A stretch of 64,000 bases of DNA from MPNP01 sp026710155. Lineage in GTDB: Bacteria > Pseudomonadota > Alphaproteobacteria > Rhodobacterales > Rhodobacteraceae. Positions 46,726 through 56,524 of the stretch are shown here, in pieces. The position numbers were made by a program, and so were the translations under genes. The stretch spans positions 2,790,001 to 2,854,000 of the forward strand of contig OZ241737.1 of the NCBI GenBank assembly GCA_965200885.1. Direction: 5' to 3'. The notes beneath the pieces are model-generated. The model saw only the letters and a list, made by a program, of their open reading frames with translations, had not been told where the DNA came from and did no database searches. Position 1 is the first letter of the stretch. Each line of letters opens with the position of its first letter.

Positions 46726-47181
46726 CTATTCTTGGGTATTTTTTTCCTCAACAACTTCCTGGAATTTAGTAAAGAACTTGTCAGCCAGTTTCTTGGCAAC
46801 ACCTCCAACCAATCTGGAACCGAGTTGGGCAATTTTTCCGCCAAGCTTGGCGTCAACTTCGTATTCCAGGAAAGTACCTGAATCAATATCCGAGAGCTTG
46901 ACTCTGGCTACTCCACTGCCCATTCCGGCAGCACCAGCCTTTGCTTCCCCCTTCAGGGTATAACTGTTTTCCGGATTGATATCGTCCAAATCAATATGTC
47001 CCCTGAAGGTTGCCTTGACCGGGCCGATTTTCTGGGTTACTTTGATTTGATATCCTTCTTCAATATTTCCGTCAAATTCCTCGCATCCGGGAATACTGTC
47101 TTTCAGGACCTCGGGATCATTCAATCCTTCCCAGACCTGGGATCTCGGTACGGCGATCTCCCTATCACCCTTTAATTCCAT
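46726..47181 (-). CDS. CoxG-like SRPBCC protein
   Basis: A 151-residue protein of the carbon-monoxide-dehydrogenase subunit G family. The start MELKGDREIAVPRSQVWEGL, then PEVLKDSIPGCEEFD and GIGPVKATF-like KIGPVKATFRGHIDL, plus GSRLVGGVAKKLADKFF near the C-terminus, are diagnostic. CoxG proteins are membrane-associated partners of molybdenum hydroxylases; no cox structural genes are nearby. Confidence 0.85.
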   Translation of the reverse strand: MELKGDREIAVPRSQVWEGLNDPEVLKDSIPGCEEFDGNIEEGYQIKVTQKIGPVKATFRGHIDLDDINPENSYTLKGEAKAGAAGMGSGVARVKLSDIDSGTFLEYEVDAKLGGKIAQLGSRLVGGVAKKLADKFFTKFQEVVEEKNTQE

Positions 47182-47801
47182 TCATAACTCCAATCAATCC
47201 AACAAAAAAACAATAGCAAATGAAAAATATGTGTACCCCATAATTTTAAGGATTCACAAGAAATTTGAATTATTTCGAACGAATCCGTGATCTTTCAAAG
47301 CATTTACCTTACTTCAAGCCAACTAACTTGGTAATACTTGAATGCTCCGCCGTAACCTCTATCCCAATCATCGCATCGAATCAAGATTTTTTGGTATATT
47401 GTTGCTTCGATTTGAAGTGGTCTTTAACCCTGGACCGAAATACCAACAACCTCCTAATGCCCATTATGGCAATAGTTCATTTGCTTGCATCAAACCTCTG
47501 GGAAAACCCTGAATGCCTTCAAGGAAATATTGCTTGATTCACCAAGTAAAACAACTCCCAAACCACCGTTGGAGTAATCACCATTCCCTTGCTAATAATT
47601 CAGCAAGGGATAATTCTACAGGCAACTTATCCCAGAGTGAAAATCTTGATTATTTTGAAATAACATAACATAAATTGATAAAATTTATGAAAAACTGAGT
47701 TGAAATTAAAAATATAGTATCAGAATTAAAATAATTCCTATTGGTAATCAAAATTTCCAAAAAATAAATCCTATTGTCCAAAATTATTATGGGAGTTTAA
47801 A
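47182..47801. other. 620-bp upstream region of the polyol operon
   Basis: No gene is supported; a 90-codon TTG-initiated frame at 47265-47537 has no recognisable motif. A hairpin or operator-like inverted repeat lies at 47585-47610 (TCCCTTGCT / AGCAAGGGA). The last 150 bp are very AT-rich and probably contain the promoter. GGGAG lies 8 bases before the binding-protein ATG at 47802. Confidence 0.5.
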
Positions 47802-49103
47802 ATGAAACTATTTAGAATTTTTTCCCTATTGCTTATCACTCTGACCGCCGGTTCATTATCAGCCGGCGAGTTGACAATCGCCACCGTCAATAACGGCCAC
47901 ATGATTGAAATGCAGAAGTTGACAGGGAAATTTGAAGAAACACACCCGGGAATTACCGTCAATTGGGTAACTCTTGAGGAGGGTGTCCTTAGGCAGAGGG
48001 TTACCACTGACATTACAACAAAGGGCGGACAGTTTGATGTCATGACCATTGGCATGTATGAGGCACCCATTTGGGGTAGCAGGGGCTGGCTTGAAGAATT
48101 GACTTTTGATGATTCTTATGATGTTGATGATATTCTGCCTGCCATGCGAGGTGGTTTGTCTCATGATGGCAAACTGTATGCCGCCCCCTTCTATGGTGAA
48201 AGTTCCATGATCATGTATCGGAAGGACTTGGTAGATGCTGCTGGCATGACCATTCCCGACAATCCCACCTGGGGTCACATCCAGGATGTAGCTGCCGCCA
48301 TAACCAACAAGGATGAAGGTGTTTATGGAATTTGCCTCAGGGGCAAACCCGGTTGGGGAGATAACGCAGCATTCATCACAACCATGGCCAATTCCTTCGG
48401 TGCACGCTGGTTTGACGAAAACTGGATGCCACAACTTGACAGCGCCGCCTGGAGGCATGCCATCGACTTCTATCTCACCCTGATGAACAATTACGGTCCT
48501 CCGGGTTCAAGCGCAAATAGCTTTAACGAAATCCTGGCATTGTTCAACGAAGGCAAATGTGGAATGTGGATCGATGCCACAATTGCAGCTTCCTTCATCT
48601 CCGATCCCCGGCAATCAAAGGTCGCAGATCATGTTGCATTTGCTCAAGCACCCGTTGCAGTTACCCATCGTGGAGCAAACTGGCTCTGGGCCTGGGCTTT
48701 GGCCGTTCCTGCTGGAACCAAACAAGCTGAGGACGCCAAGAAGTTCATTCAATGGGCTACCTCCAAGGAGTACATTGAGTTGGTCGCACAAACAAATGGT
48801 TGGGCATCAGTTCCTACGGGCACCCGCCAGAGCACTTATGACAATCCAAACTTCCAAAGTGCTGCCATTTTCGCAGAAGCCGAGCTGACTGCCATACTGT
48901 CGGCCAATCCTTCCAACAGTACACAGGACCCAACTCCATATACCGGTGTCCAGTTTGCTGCCATTCCTGAATTCCAGGCCATTGGCATTGCCGTTGGACA
49001 GCAATTCAGTGCTGCACTGGCTGGTGACATAACTGCCGAGGAAGCCCTGGCCAATGCTCAGGAAGCTGCTGACAGGGAAATGTCGAAAGCCGGATACTAT
49101 TAA
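47802..49103 (+). CDS. Polyol/sugar ABC transporter substrate-binding protein (SmoE-like)
   Basis: A 433-residue periplasmic protein. The signal peptide MKLFRIFSLLLITLTAGSLS is followed by cleavage near LSA-GE. Family-1 solute-binding features include IEMQKLTGKFEETHPGITVN and the C-terminal helical tail ALANAQEAADREMSKAGYY. The downstream mannitol-type dehydrogenase suggests mannitol or sorbitol as ligand. Confidence 0.88.
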   Translation: MKLFRIFSLLLITLTAGSLSAGELTIATVNNGHMIEMQKLTGKFEETHPGITVNWVTLEEGVLRQRVTTDITTKGGQFDVMTIGMYEAPIWGSRGWLEELTFDDSYDVDDILPAMRGGLSHDGKLYAAPFYGESSMIMYRKDLVDAAGMTIPDNPTWGHIQDVAAAITNKDEGVYGICLRGKPGWGDNAAFITTMANSFGARWFDENWMPQLDSAAWRHAIDFYLTLMNNYGPPGSSANSFNEILALFNEGKCGMWIDATIAASFISDPRQSKVADHVAFAQAPVAVTHRGANWLWAWALAVPAGTKQAEDAKKFIQWATSKEYIELVAQTNGWASVPTGTRQSTYDNPNFQSAAIFAEAELTAILSANPSNSTQDPTPYTGVQFAAIPEFQAIGIAVGQQFSAALAGDITAEEALANAQEAADREMSKAGYY

Positions 49104-49149
49104 TGTATCCGATTTCCAGATGTATTTTGTAGAGAAAACTGAATAAAAA

Positions 49150-50010
49150 ATGAATCGCAGGACTATCGCCTTCCTTCAGGCACCAAGTATAGTCCTGCTT
49201 TTACTTTGGATGATCGTACCATTGAGTATGACCATCTATTTTTCCACCATCCGATTCAATCTGTTGTATCCCGAACGCACCGGATTCATCGGGTTATCAA
49301 ATTATGAATTCTTCATTACTGATCCTGGCTTCATATCAGCCGTAATCAATACCCTGGTTTTGGTACTTTCCATACTCGTCATAACAGTCGTTGTTGGTTT
49401 GGCCCTTGCTGTGTTGGTCAATTTTCAATTCCATGGAAGGGGTATTGTCAGGGTGCTCCTGATTTCACCCTTTTTCATTATGCCAACGGTCAATGCACTC
49501 CTATGGAAAAACATGTTCATGAATCCTGTCTATGGACTATTTTCAGTGGTTTCGACATTTTTGGGGCTGGAACCCATTGATTGGCTTGCCAATTTTCCAC
49601 TTGGGTCAATCGTCATCATGCTCAGCTGGCAATGGATACCATTTGCCTTTTTGATTTTCATGACTTCCCTGCAATCCCAGGATCCGGAACCTTTGGAAGC
49701 TGCTGCCCTCGATGGAGCAAATGCCTGGCAGAAGTTCAGATACATGACCGTACCCCATCTTGGCAGAGCCATTGCAGTTGTCATAATGATACAAACCATT
49801 TTCCATCTTTCGATTTTTGCGGAGATTTTTGTCACCACTGGTGGTGGACCAGGATTCAACAGCACCAATATGGCTTTCCTCATTTTTTCGCAGGCCTTGT
49901 TGCAGTTTGATGCAGGAGTGGCCTCTGCCGGTGGGGTCTTTGCCATCATCCTTGCCAATATCGTTGCCATATTCCTGATCAGAGTGGTTGGAAAAACCCT
50001 GGTGGTCTAG
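49150..50010 (+). CDS. Polyol ABC transporter permease (SmoF-like)
   Basis: A 286-residue inner-membrane subunit with six helices. The EAA loop is PEPLEAAALDGANAWQKFRY followed by MTVPHLGRAI. It begins 46 bp after the binding protein and ends 5 bp before the next permease, so the genes form one operon. Confidence 0.9.
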   Translation: MNRRTIAFLQAPSIVLLLLWMIVPLSMTIYFSTIRFNLLYPERTGFIGLSNYEFFITDPGFISAVINTLVLVLSILVITVVVGLALAVLVNFQFHGRGIVRVLLISPFFIMPTVNALLWKNMFMNPVYGLFSVVSTFLGLEPIDWLANFPLGSIVIMLSWQWIPFAFLIFMTSLQSQDPEPLEAAALDGANAWQKFRYMTVPHLGRAIAVVIMIQTIFHLSIFAEIFVTTGGGPGFNSTNMAFLIFSQALLQFDAGVASAGGVFAIILANIVAIFLIRVVGKTLVV

Positions 50011-50015
50011 GATAA

Positions 50016-50840
50016 ATGCGACTTACAGCCAAACAAAATAATACTCTCAGGGCAATGCTGTCCTGGCTGGCGGGAATAATTATGTTTTTCCCTATTTTCT
50101 GGTTGGTTTTAACCAGTTTCAAAACAGAATTGCAGGCAATTTCCGTACCTCCGCTATTGTTTTTTGAACCAACTCTTGAGAACTTCATCCTGGTCCAGGA
50201 ACGAAGTGACTACTTTACCTATGCCATCAATTCCGTTGCAACTTCTTTTGGAGCAACTTTATTGGCTTTGCTGGTAGCCATACCAGCATCTTACGCCATG
50301 GCCTTTTGGCCCAGCCGATTCACCAAGGACATTCTCCTGTGGATGCTATCAACCAAAATGCTTCCTGCAGTAGGTGTTCTCATGCCGATCTACCTTCTTG
50401 TTCAAAAAGCAGGTCTTCTGGATACCAGGACTGCCCTGATCATTATTTTCGCCATGATAAATCTTCCGATAATCATCTGGATGCTGTTCAGTTATTTCAA
50501 GGAAGTACCAAGGGAAATTCTGGAATCAGCCAGAATGGACGGTGCTTCAACTCTTGATATAATCACCCTTTTATTAATACCTTTAACCAGAGGTGGAATA
50601 TTATCCACCGCCCTGCTCAGTATTGTATTATGCTGGAATGAAGCCTTTTGGTCCATCAACCTTACAGCTTCGGACGCGGGGACTCTTACTGCCCTTGTGG
50701 CTTCATATTCCAGTCCGGAAGGGCTTTTCTGGGTCAAACTTTCTGCTGTTTCAACCTTGGCATGCGCACCAATTGTTGTTTTCGGATGGTTCTGCCAGAA
50801 ACAGTTGGTCCAGGGATTGACTTTCGGGGCAGTCAAATGA
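50016..50840 (+). CDS. Polyol ABC transporter permease (SmoG-like)
   Basis: A 274-residue permease. The EAA loop reads REILESARMDGASTLDIITL and the C-terminus VQGLTFGAVK is typical. In related Smo-type operons an ATPase gene follows; here an SDR remnant follows with a 4-base overlap and no ATPase is present. Confidence 0.9.
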   Translation: MRLTAKQNNTLRAMLSWLAGIIMFFPIFWLVLTSFKTELQAISVPPLLFFEPTLENFILVQERSDYFTYAINSVATSFGATLLALLVAIPASYAMAFWPSRFTKDILLWMLSTKMLPAVGVLMPIYLLVQKAGLLDTRTALIIIFAMINLPIIIWMLFSYFKEVPREILESARMDGASTLDIITLLLIPLTRGGILSTALLSIVLCWNEAFWSINLTASDAGTLTALVASYSSPEGLFWVKLSAVSTLACAPIVVFGWFCQKQLVQGLTFGAVK

Positions 50841-51040
50841 CTGCAGACACACTTGCAGGGAAAATGACTTTCATAACTGGTGCCTCTCTTGGTATCGGAT
50901 CATGTGAATGTGGGCATTTCGCAAATGCTGGATCAATAATAATGACAACCGACCTGGAGTTAAGCACTTTGCTTCAAATCCTCCTGAAGAATTTTTCCGG
51001 TTTAAGTCAATTCAAACCTTTGGTTAATGTGTTAAACTGA
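50837..51040 (+). pseudogene. Short-chain dehydrogenase remnant (SmoS-like position)
   Basis: The frame starts at the ATGA overlap with the permease and reads LAGKMTFITGASLGIGS, the N-terminal nucleotide-binding motif of SDR enzymes, then HFANAGSIIMTTDLE. It then degenerates and stops after 67 codons, without the catalytic Tyr and Lys. By position it is probably the stump of a sorbitol-type dehydrogenase gene. Confidence 0.75.
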
Positions 51041-51046
51041 ATTGTC

Positions 51047-51922
51047 ATGTCACTTATCAGTCCGGAATTGGAGATCGTTGACAGGTCCCTGAACAGTATC
51101 AGATACCTGGAACATGGATGGCCTACCGACCTTTGCCGTTGGCATTCCCACGAGGAATATGAACTTCACCTGATCGTCAATACAAGGGGCAAGGCCTTTG
51201 TTGGAGACCATATAGGTGGATTTGAACCTGGATCACTTTACCTAACCGGGCCATTACTTCCTCATAATTGGGTGACTGATGATAATTTTTCTGAACCAGT
51301 AAATTTACGTGATATGCTAATCCAGTTCAATCATGACAGCATTCAATTGGCCAATGAGGCTTACCCTGAGTTTCGAGAGTTGCTATTATTACTTTCCAAG
51401 GCTGAAAGCGGTGTGGAATTCATAGGATTCAAACTTGATGAATCAATCAAAAGGTTTGAGGATATCAGAAATGCCAAGGGTCTTAAGCAAATCATATTAT
51501 TTTTGGATTTCCTGCTTTGTCTAAGTCAATGGAAAACCAGCCAGATTCTCTCTGCTTCACAACTAATCAACAAAAACTGGACTAAAAACTATTCAAATAT
51601 AGCCAAGGTCATAGAGTATATTATTGCCAACTACAAAGAAGATATAAAATTATCACAATTGGCCGAGATGGCCTGTATGAGCCAAAGCGCATTTTCACGA
51701 CATTTTTTTAATACGACCGGCAATCATTATTCCGATTTTTTGAACCGGATCCGGATTGGTCAGGCCTGTGCCAAGTTATATGAAACCAATGAACACATCT
51801 CGACAATCTGTTACGATGTGGGGTTTCGAAATCTGGCAAATTTCAATCGCCAGTTTTTACGTATCAAGGGGGTCCAGCCAAGAGTGTTTCGAAGCGAGGC
51901 AAGAAAAGAATTGGCAATCTAG
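51047..51922 (+). CDS. AraC-family transcriptional regulator
   Basis: A 291-residue regulator. The N-terminal half is a cupin-like sensor domain (WHSHEEYELHLIVNTRGKAF). The C-terminal 100 residues carry two HTH motifs: LSQLAEMACMSQSAFSRHFF and STICYDVGFRNLANFNRQFL. It lies within the polyol operon and probably controls it in response to the polyol. Confidence 0.9.
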   Translation: MSLISPELEIVDRSLNSIRYLEHGWPTDLCRWHSHEEYELHLIVNTRGKAFVGDHIGGFEPGSLYLTGPLLPHNWVTDDNFSEPVNLRDMLIQFNHDSIQLANEAYPEFRELLLLLSKAESGVEFIGFKLDESIKRFEDIRNAKGLKQIILFLDFLLCLSQWKTSQILSASQLINKNWTKNYSNIAKVIEYIIANYKEDIKLSQLAEMACMSQSAFSRHFFNTTGNHYSDFLNRIRIGQACAKLYETNEHISTICYDVGFRNLANFNRQFLRIKGVQPRVFRSEARKELAI

Positions 51923-51941
51923 GCCAGATAAGAATTTACCA

Positions 51942-53375
51942 ATGTATAAGCATAATTTTAAAACCCAGGATCCGGGCTATTACCGAACCCATTACGACAG
52001 AACAAAAACATCTGTTGGTGTTGTTCATGTTGGAGTGGGTTCCTTTCATCGAGCCCATCAGGCAGTTTACATAGACAATTTCATGAACATGAGTGGACAA
52101 TTGGATTGGGCCATTGCGGGGATAAATTTGAGAAAAGAGTCCTCCATTGATTTGATGAGACTCAAAAAGCGTGAAGGTGAATATTTTCTAAAGACGCTCG
52201 CTCCCGACTCGGAGTCTCGCTTCCAATTGGTTCGTTCCCATAAATCCTTCCTGGACTGGACAGTGTATCCACAAGATGCAGAGGATATTGTAGCGCGACC
52301 GTCAGTCCAAGTTATTTCAGCCACAATAACCGAAAGCGGATATTTTCTGGGCGAAGACGGGTTATTGGACATTGACAATGTTCTGAACAATAACATGTTC
52401 AATGGTGATGATGGTGGTACGATATATGAATTCTTGAGGAAAGCCCTGACCAGGAGGAAGGACAAGGGTAATTTACCGCTTACGGTTTTATGTTGTGACA
52501 ATCTCAGAAACAACGGTGATATGCTCAGAAAAAATCTTGAGCTGTATCTTGAAACACTTGGAGAAAAAGACCTTAAAACCTGGATACGGGATAATGTTTC
52601 CTTTCCATGTTCAATGGTTGATAGAATTACCCCCAAACCCAATGAGTTTTATTCCAAGGAAGTCGAGAAAAAATTTGGTGTCATAAACGATTTTACCATC
52701 CATTCAGAGGATTTCATTCAATGGGTAATAGCTGATGATTTCAGGGGTCAACGCCCTGAGCTGGAGCTGTCAGGTGTCTCCTTTGTAAAGGATGTTTCAC
52801 CTTATGAGGAAGCCAAAATCAGAATATTGAATGGAAGTCATTTGGGGGTGGCCTATTTGGGGGCTCTCAAAGGTTTTGATACCTATGACAAGGCTATAAT
52901 TGATCCTGAACTAAGTACTTTTTTTGATTTTCTTGTGGAAATGGAGATTATTCCGACACTTGACCAGAATGGCCCCATTGACCTGAAGGCATATGCTAGT
53001 TCTATCAAGGAAAGGTTTCAAAACTGGCAAATTGCCGATGGCCTACCACGAATAGCCATGGATGGATACAGTAAATTCAGGCAATTCCTGCTTCCCACGC
53101 TTGCGGGCTGTTTTGAGCGTTGTATCATTCCGGATTGTACCATCAAATCAGTTGCCAGCTGGTATGTTTTATTGAAGAAAGTTGCTGATGGATCTTCAAG
53201 TTTCGATTATCAGGATCCCTATTTTTCTTTACTTGAGCCATATTTGCAGTCGGGAATGGAACTGCAGTTTGCCAGCATCCCCGAAATCTGGTGTGATCTT
53301 CCTCAACGACATCCTCAGTTTCCCATATTGGTTGAAGCCGAGATAAAAAAACTTCTGAAGAGGTTTGCAGAGTGA
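51942..53375 (+). CDS. Mannitol 2-dehydrogenase family protein
   Basis: A 477-residue long-chain polyol dehydrogenase oxidising mannitol (or a similar polyol) to the ketose with NAD. Signatures are VVHVGVGSFHRAHQAVYID, TVLCCDNLRNNGDML, SMVDRITPKPNEF, and the catalytic-Lys region EEAKIRILNGSHLGVAYLG. The ATG at 51942 follows the regulator stop by 19 bases. It supplies the catabolic step for the uptake system upstream. Confidence 0.92.
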   Translation: MYKHNFKTQDPGYYRTHYDRTKTSVGVVHVGVGSFHRAHQAVYIDNFMNMSGQLDWAIAGINLRKESSIDLMRLKKREGEYFLKTLAPDSESRFQLVRSHKSFLDWTVYPQDAEDIVARPSVQVISATITESGYFLGEDGLLDIDNVLNNNMFNGDDGGTIYEFLRKALTRRKDKGNLPLTVLCCDNLRNNGDMLRKNLELYLETLGEKDLKTWIRDNVSFPCSMVDRITPKPNEFYSKEVEKKFGVINDFTIHSEDFIQWVIADDFRGQRPELELSGVSFVKDVSPYEEAKIRILNGSHLGVAYLGALKGFDTYDKAIIDPELSTFFDFLVEMEIIPTLDQNGPIDLKAYASSIKERFQNWQIADGLPRIAMDGYSKFRQFLLPTLAGCFERCIIPDCTIKSVASWYVLLKKVADGSSSFDYQDPYFSLLEPYLQSGMELQFASIPEIWCDLPQRHPQFPILVEAEIKKLLKRFAE

Positions 53376-53689
53376 CATGCAAAGATAAATTCTCTGGCTG
53401 ACCCTTCCGTACCCTTAAAACTGTCAAAAGTTGCTGCCGCAAAAGTGCAAAACCAGCACCAGTTTTAAAATAAGACAGTTTTACATCGATTATATGCCTA
53501 TAACGATGCTACCGACAAATTTCACCTTTCGATAATTCTTACCTCCCATTTGAGAATACGAGATGAAAACACAGACAACTACGGTAAATTCTGTAGGTGT
53601 ACTCAGATTCAGACATCAAACTCTTGCCAGGCAGCAATAATTCCATTATATTTTATTCAGCTACCAGAAAACCAGATGGATTTAATTCA
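53376..53689. other. 310-bp gap with a spaced inverted repeat
   Basis: No gene is supported. AAAACTGTC near 53419 and GACAGTTTT near 53475 form 9-bp inverted arms about 50 bp apart, possibly a terminator stem after the dehydrogenase or part of the promoter region of the NfuA-like gene. Confidence 0.35.
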
Positions 53690-54250
53690 ATGTTCATACA
53701 AACAGAAGCGACACCAAATCCAGCTACCCTCAAATTTTATCCTGGGGAAGATGTACTGCCGAATGGTGCAGAGGATTTCCCCGATGTGGATTCAGCCGAA
53801 CATTCCAGTTTGGCTCGAAAGTTTTTTTCCATTAGGGGAGTAACAAGGGTTTTCTATGGAAGTGATTTCATTTCCATCTCCAAAGATGACTCCATACATT
53901 GGGAACATATTAAACCGGCAATTTTGGGAACGATAATGGAGCATTTCCAAGCTGGATTACCCGTGATGGAAAATTCACAACAGGAAAACTCTGTCCAGGA
54001 GGATCCAGATTCACCGGATACACCCATAATCAAGCAAATCAAGGAATTGCTTGATACCAGGGTCAGACCTGCTGTGGCCCAGGATGGAGGCGATATTACC
54101 TTTTATGGTTTCGAAAGAGGTGTGGTGTATCTTCACATGAAGGGTGCTTGCGCCGGCTGTCCTTCATCCACGATTACCCTGAAAATGGGTATCGAAAACC
54201 TGCTTAGACATTACATTCCTGAAGTCGTTGAAGTCCGGCCAGTCATGTAA
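53690..54250 (+). CDS. NfuA/NifU-type iron-sulfur carrier protein
   Basis: A 186-residue protein with an N-terminal Nfu_N domain (MFIQTEATPNPATLKFYPG to LARKFFSIRGVTRVFYG) and a C-terminal NifU domain carrying the cluster Cys pair in GACAGCPSSTITLKMGIE. It carries Fe-S clusters to target proteins. The end overlaps the tsaB frame by 23 bases. Confidence 0.93.
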   Translation: MFIQTEATPNPATLKFYPGEDVLPNGAEDFPDVDSAEHSSLARKFFSIRGVTRVFYGSDFISISKDDSIHWEHIKPAILGTIMEHFQAGLPVMENSQQENSVQEDPDSPDTPIIKQIKELLDTRVRPAVAQDGGDITFYGFERGVVYLHMKGACAGCPSSTITLKMGIENLLRHYIPEVVEVRPVM

Positions 54251-54899
54251 GCGAGATCTCGTAATCGGGATTGATACCTCTGATACCCATCTTGGGGTAA
54301 CAATACTTCAAAATGATAAGTTGATACTTCAAGTCAAGGAGCCCAAGAAAAAGGGTAACGACAGGTTGTTTCCTCTTATTCACGAGATGTTTCAGGACCG
54401 GAATCTTTCCTGGGATCGGATGAAAGTGATTGGGGTGTGTGTTGGCCCTGGAAATTTCAATGGAATACGTGTTGGAGTTTCAGCAGCAAGGGGTCTATCA
54501 CTATCCTTGGACATTCCCGCTGTTGGGGTGGACAAATTCACTGCCCTGGCGTTAGGCTATGGAGAACCACTTCTGATAACGATCAAATCCGTCAAGGATA
54601 ATTTTTTTGCCCTGATGGATACAAGTAGTCAACCTTTTGTCGCAAACTTGGATACACTTAGTATTCCTTCAACCGAAAACCTTTCCGTCATCGGATTTGA
54701 CGCTGAAAAAATTAGCGCACGGTTTGGCCTCAAATGCCTTACCCCAAAATACACTCCATCTCATTCCGTGGCAATTATTTCAGCAAGACAATCCAATCAA
54801 AACCATCCACCCCCCAAACCATTTTATGTCAGTTCTCCTCGTATTGATACCAACGTTAGCAAGTTAATCAGTTTGGAGAAAGCTCAATGGTCAAATTAG
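54228..54899 (+). CDS. tsaB: tRNA threonylcarbamoyladenosine biosynthesis protein TsaB
   Basis: A protein of up to 223 residues with the ASKHA fold: LVIGIDTSDTHLGVTIL at the N-terminus and VCVGPGNFNGIRVGVSAARG, the TsaB signature (usually GPGSFTGLRxG). It works with TsaD and TsaE to make t6A in tRNA. The start is a TTG at 54228 or another non-ATG codon nearby. The partner gene rimI, often next, is not recognisable. Confidence 0.85.
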   Translation: MKSGQSCKRDLVIGIDTSDTHLGVTILQNDKLILQVKEPKKKGNDRLFPLIHEMFQDRNLSWDRMKVIGVCVGPGNFNGIRVGVSAARGLSLSLDIPAVGVDKFTALALGYGEPLLITIKSVKDNFFALMDTSSQPFVANLDTLSIPSTENLSVIGFDAEKISARFGLKCLTPKYTPSHSVAIISARQSNQNHPPPKPFYVSSPRIDTNVSKLISLEKAQWSN

Positions 54900-55512
54900 T
54901 ACTTTTTGATTCCTTCATGGAAAGGAATGAAATTGAACAATGGGGCACAAACTTGTTCGTTTCGATTGATGATTATGGATCAATTCAGAGATTCCAATCT
55001 GGTTTATACCAAGAAGTTTCGACTGGATCTGCCCTGCCCCATGCTCCTTCACCAGTTCTTCCCATCCGCCCCGCCTTTCGATGGCCCCTGCCTGTTCCGG
55101 AATTGAAGGGGCCTTCTTGAATGCCGGCCTTTCAGGAACCACCTTCCTAAGCCTCGGAATGGCATGTCCCCTTACCGCCCGGCGCCTGTGCAGCATGGGG
55201 CACGGACACCCGTTCGAGGACAGCGGGCATTTTCGAAGTTGCGACAAGGCAATGGGTATTTCCCCGTCATTGAAATTTGGTTTTCATTCAACCGGGTTTC
55301 GGTCCGGATGTTCGCAACATCCCCAGATTCCGTCAGGTGGGATGTTTCGGGTCGGGAGGAAAATCGCACATCCGCCAACCCATCTTTATAGCCCCCCTTT
55401 TTTGGGTATTTATTGTTTTTAAATCCCTATTTTCTTTGCAATTAAATATCTTGATAATTAAGATTCGATTTAGAATCGAAATGTTGTTTCTACTTAATAG
55501 GAGAGAAATAAA
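54900..55512. other. 600-bp gap: short frame after tsaB and a GC-rich insert-like stretch
   Basis: A 77-codon frame from ATG 54887 (MVKLVLFDSFMERNEIEQWG) occupies the place where rimI usually sits but is not recognisable as an acetyltransferase. From about 55020 to 55390 the sequence is much richer in G and C than its surroundings. It has a minus-strand frame reading RRRAVRGHAIPRLRKVVPER and AIERRGGWEELVKEHGAG, suggesting foreign DNA or a gene fragment. The last 120 bp are AT-rich promoter DNA. Confidence 0.45.
55464..55480. promoter_or_regulatory. Palindrome upstream of the BMP transporter operon
   Basis: TTCGATT-TAG-AATCGAA is a 7-bp inverted repeat 33 bp before the binding-protein start. 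It may be an operator. No regulator gene is adjacent. Confidence 0.3.
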
Positions 55513-56505
55513 ATGAAAATCATCAAGGGAATATTTGCCTCCGTAATTGCCCTATTGTTCATGGGAATTAATCTATTTGCAGAACCTGCAATCATTTTTG
55601 ATATCGGCGGTAAGTTCGACAAATCATACAATGAAAGTGCCTGGAACGGTGCCGAAAAATGGAAAAGTGAGACTGGTGGATCGTATCGAGAAATTGAAAT
55701 TCAATCTGAAGCTCAGCGAGAACAAGCGCTTCGAAGATTGGCCGAGGCAGGAAGTAACCCGATCGTCATGACTGGTTTTTCATTCGGCAGTGTTCTTGAC
55801 AATGTTGCCCCGGATTTTCCTGATACCAAATTTGCCCTCATCGACTTTGTCGTTGATCAACCCAATGTAAAATCAATCGTGTTCAAGGAACATGAGGGAT
55901 CCTATCTGGTGGGTCTAATCGCTGGTATGACCACCACTTCCGATACAGTCGGTTTTGTTGGTGGCATGGATATTCCATTAATTCGTAGGTTTGGTTGTGG
56001 TTATGTTCAGGGTGTCAAGGCTGCAAATCCCGATATCAATGTAATACAAAACATGACCGGTAACGATCCATCTGCCTGGAATGATCCTGTCAAGGGAGGT
56101 GAATTGACCAAGGCACAGATAGCTTCTGGAGCCGATGTTGTTTACCATGCTGCCGGTGGTACTGGTGTTGGTGTACTGCAAGCTGCTGCTGACGGTGGTA
56201 TTTTGGGTATCGGTGTTGATGCCAACCAAAATCACCTTCATCCGGGCTCCGTTTTAACATCAATGTTGAAAAGGGTTGATGTCGCTGTCTACAATTCTTT
56301 CACAGAAGGAATGGATTTACAAACGGGTACCGTTGTGATTCTTGGTCTTAAGGAAGATGGCGTTGGGTATGCCATGGATGAAAACAATCAAGACCTGATA
56401 TCCGCTGAAGTGTTGGAAATGGTTGAGGCAACCAAGGCTTCAATAATCAATGGCGACATTGTTGTCCATGACTACACGACCGATGACAGTTGTCCGGCCA
56501 GCTAA
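55513..56505 (+). CDS. BMP-family ABC transporter substrate-binding protein
   Basis: A 330-residue periplasmic protein of the basic-membrane-protein (PnrA/BmpA) family that binds purine nucleosides or similar. It has a signal peptide (MKIIKGIFASVIALLFMGIN, cleavage near LFA-EP). Motifs are FDIGGKFDKSYNESAWNGAE, VGFVGGMDIPLIRRFGCGYV and ADVVYHAAGGTGVGVLQAA. TAGGAG precedes the ATG. Confidence 0.93.
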   Translation: MKIIKGIFASVIALLFMGINLFAEPAIIFDIGGKFDKSYNESAWNGAEKWKSETGGSYREIEIQSEAQREQALRRLAEAGSNPIVMTGFSFGSVLDNVAPDFPDTKFALIDFVVDQPNVKSIVFKEHEGSYLVGLIAGMTTTSDTVGFVGGMDIPLIRRFGCGYVQGVKAANPDINVIQNMTGNDPSAWNDPVKGGELTKAQIASGADVVYHAAGGTGVGVLQAAADGGILGIGVDANQNHLHPGSVLTSMLKRVDVAVYNSFTEGMDLQTGTVVILGLKEDGVGYAMDENNQDLISAEVLEMVEATKASIINGDIVVHDYTTDDSCPAS

Positions 56506-56524
56506 TATTTTTTGAGTATCAGTG

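Noticed and set aside
47265..47537. A 90-codon plus-strand ORF before the polyol binding-protein gene
   Set aside because: It starts with TTG without a ribosome-binding site, has no recognisable motif, and lies in a region that looks like ordinary upstream regulatory DNA.
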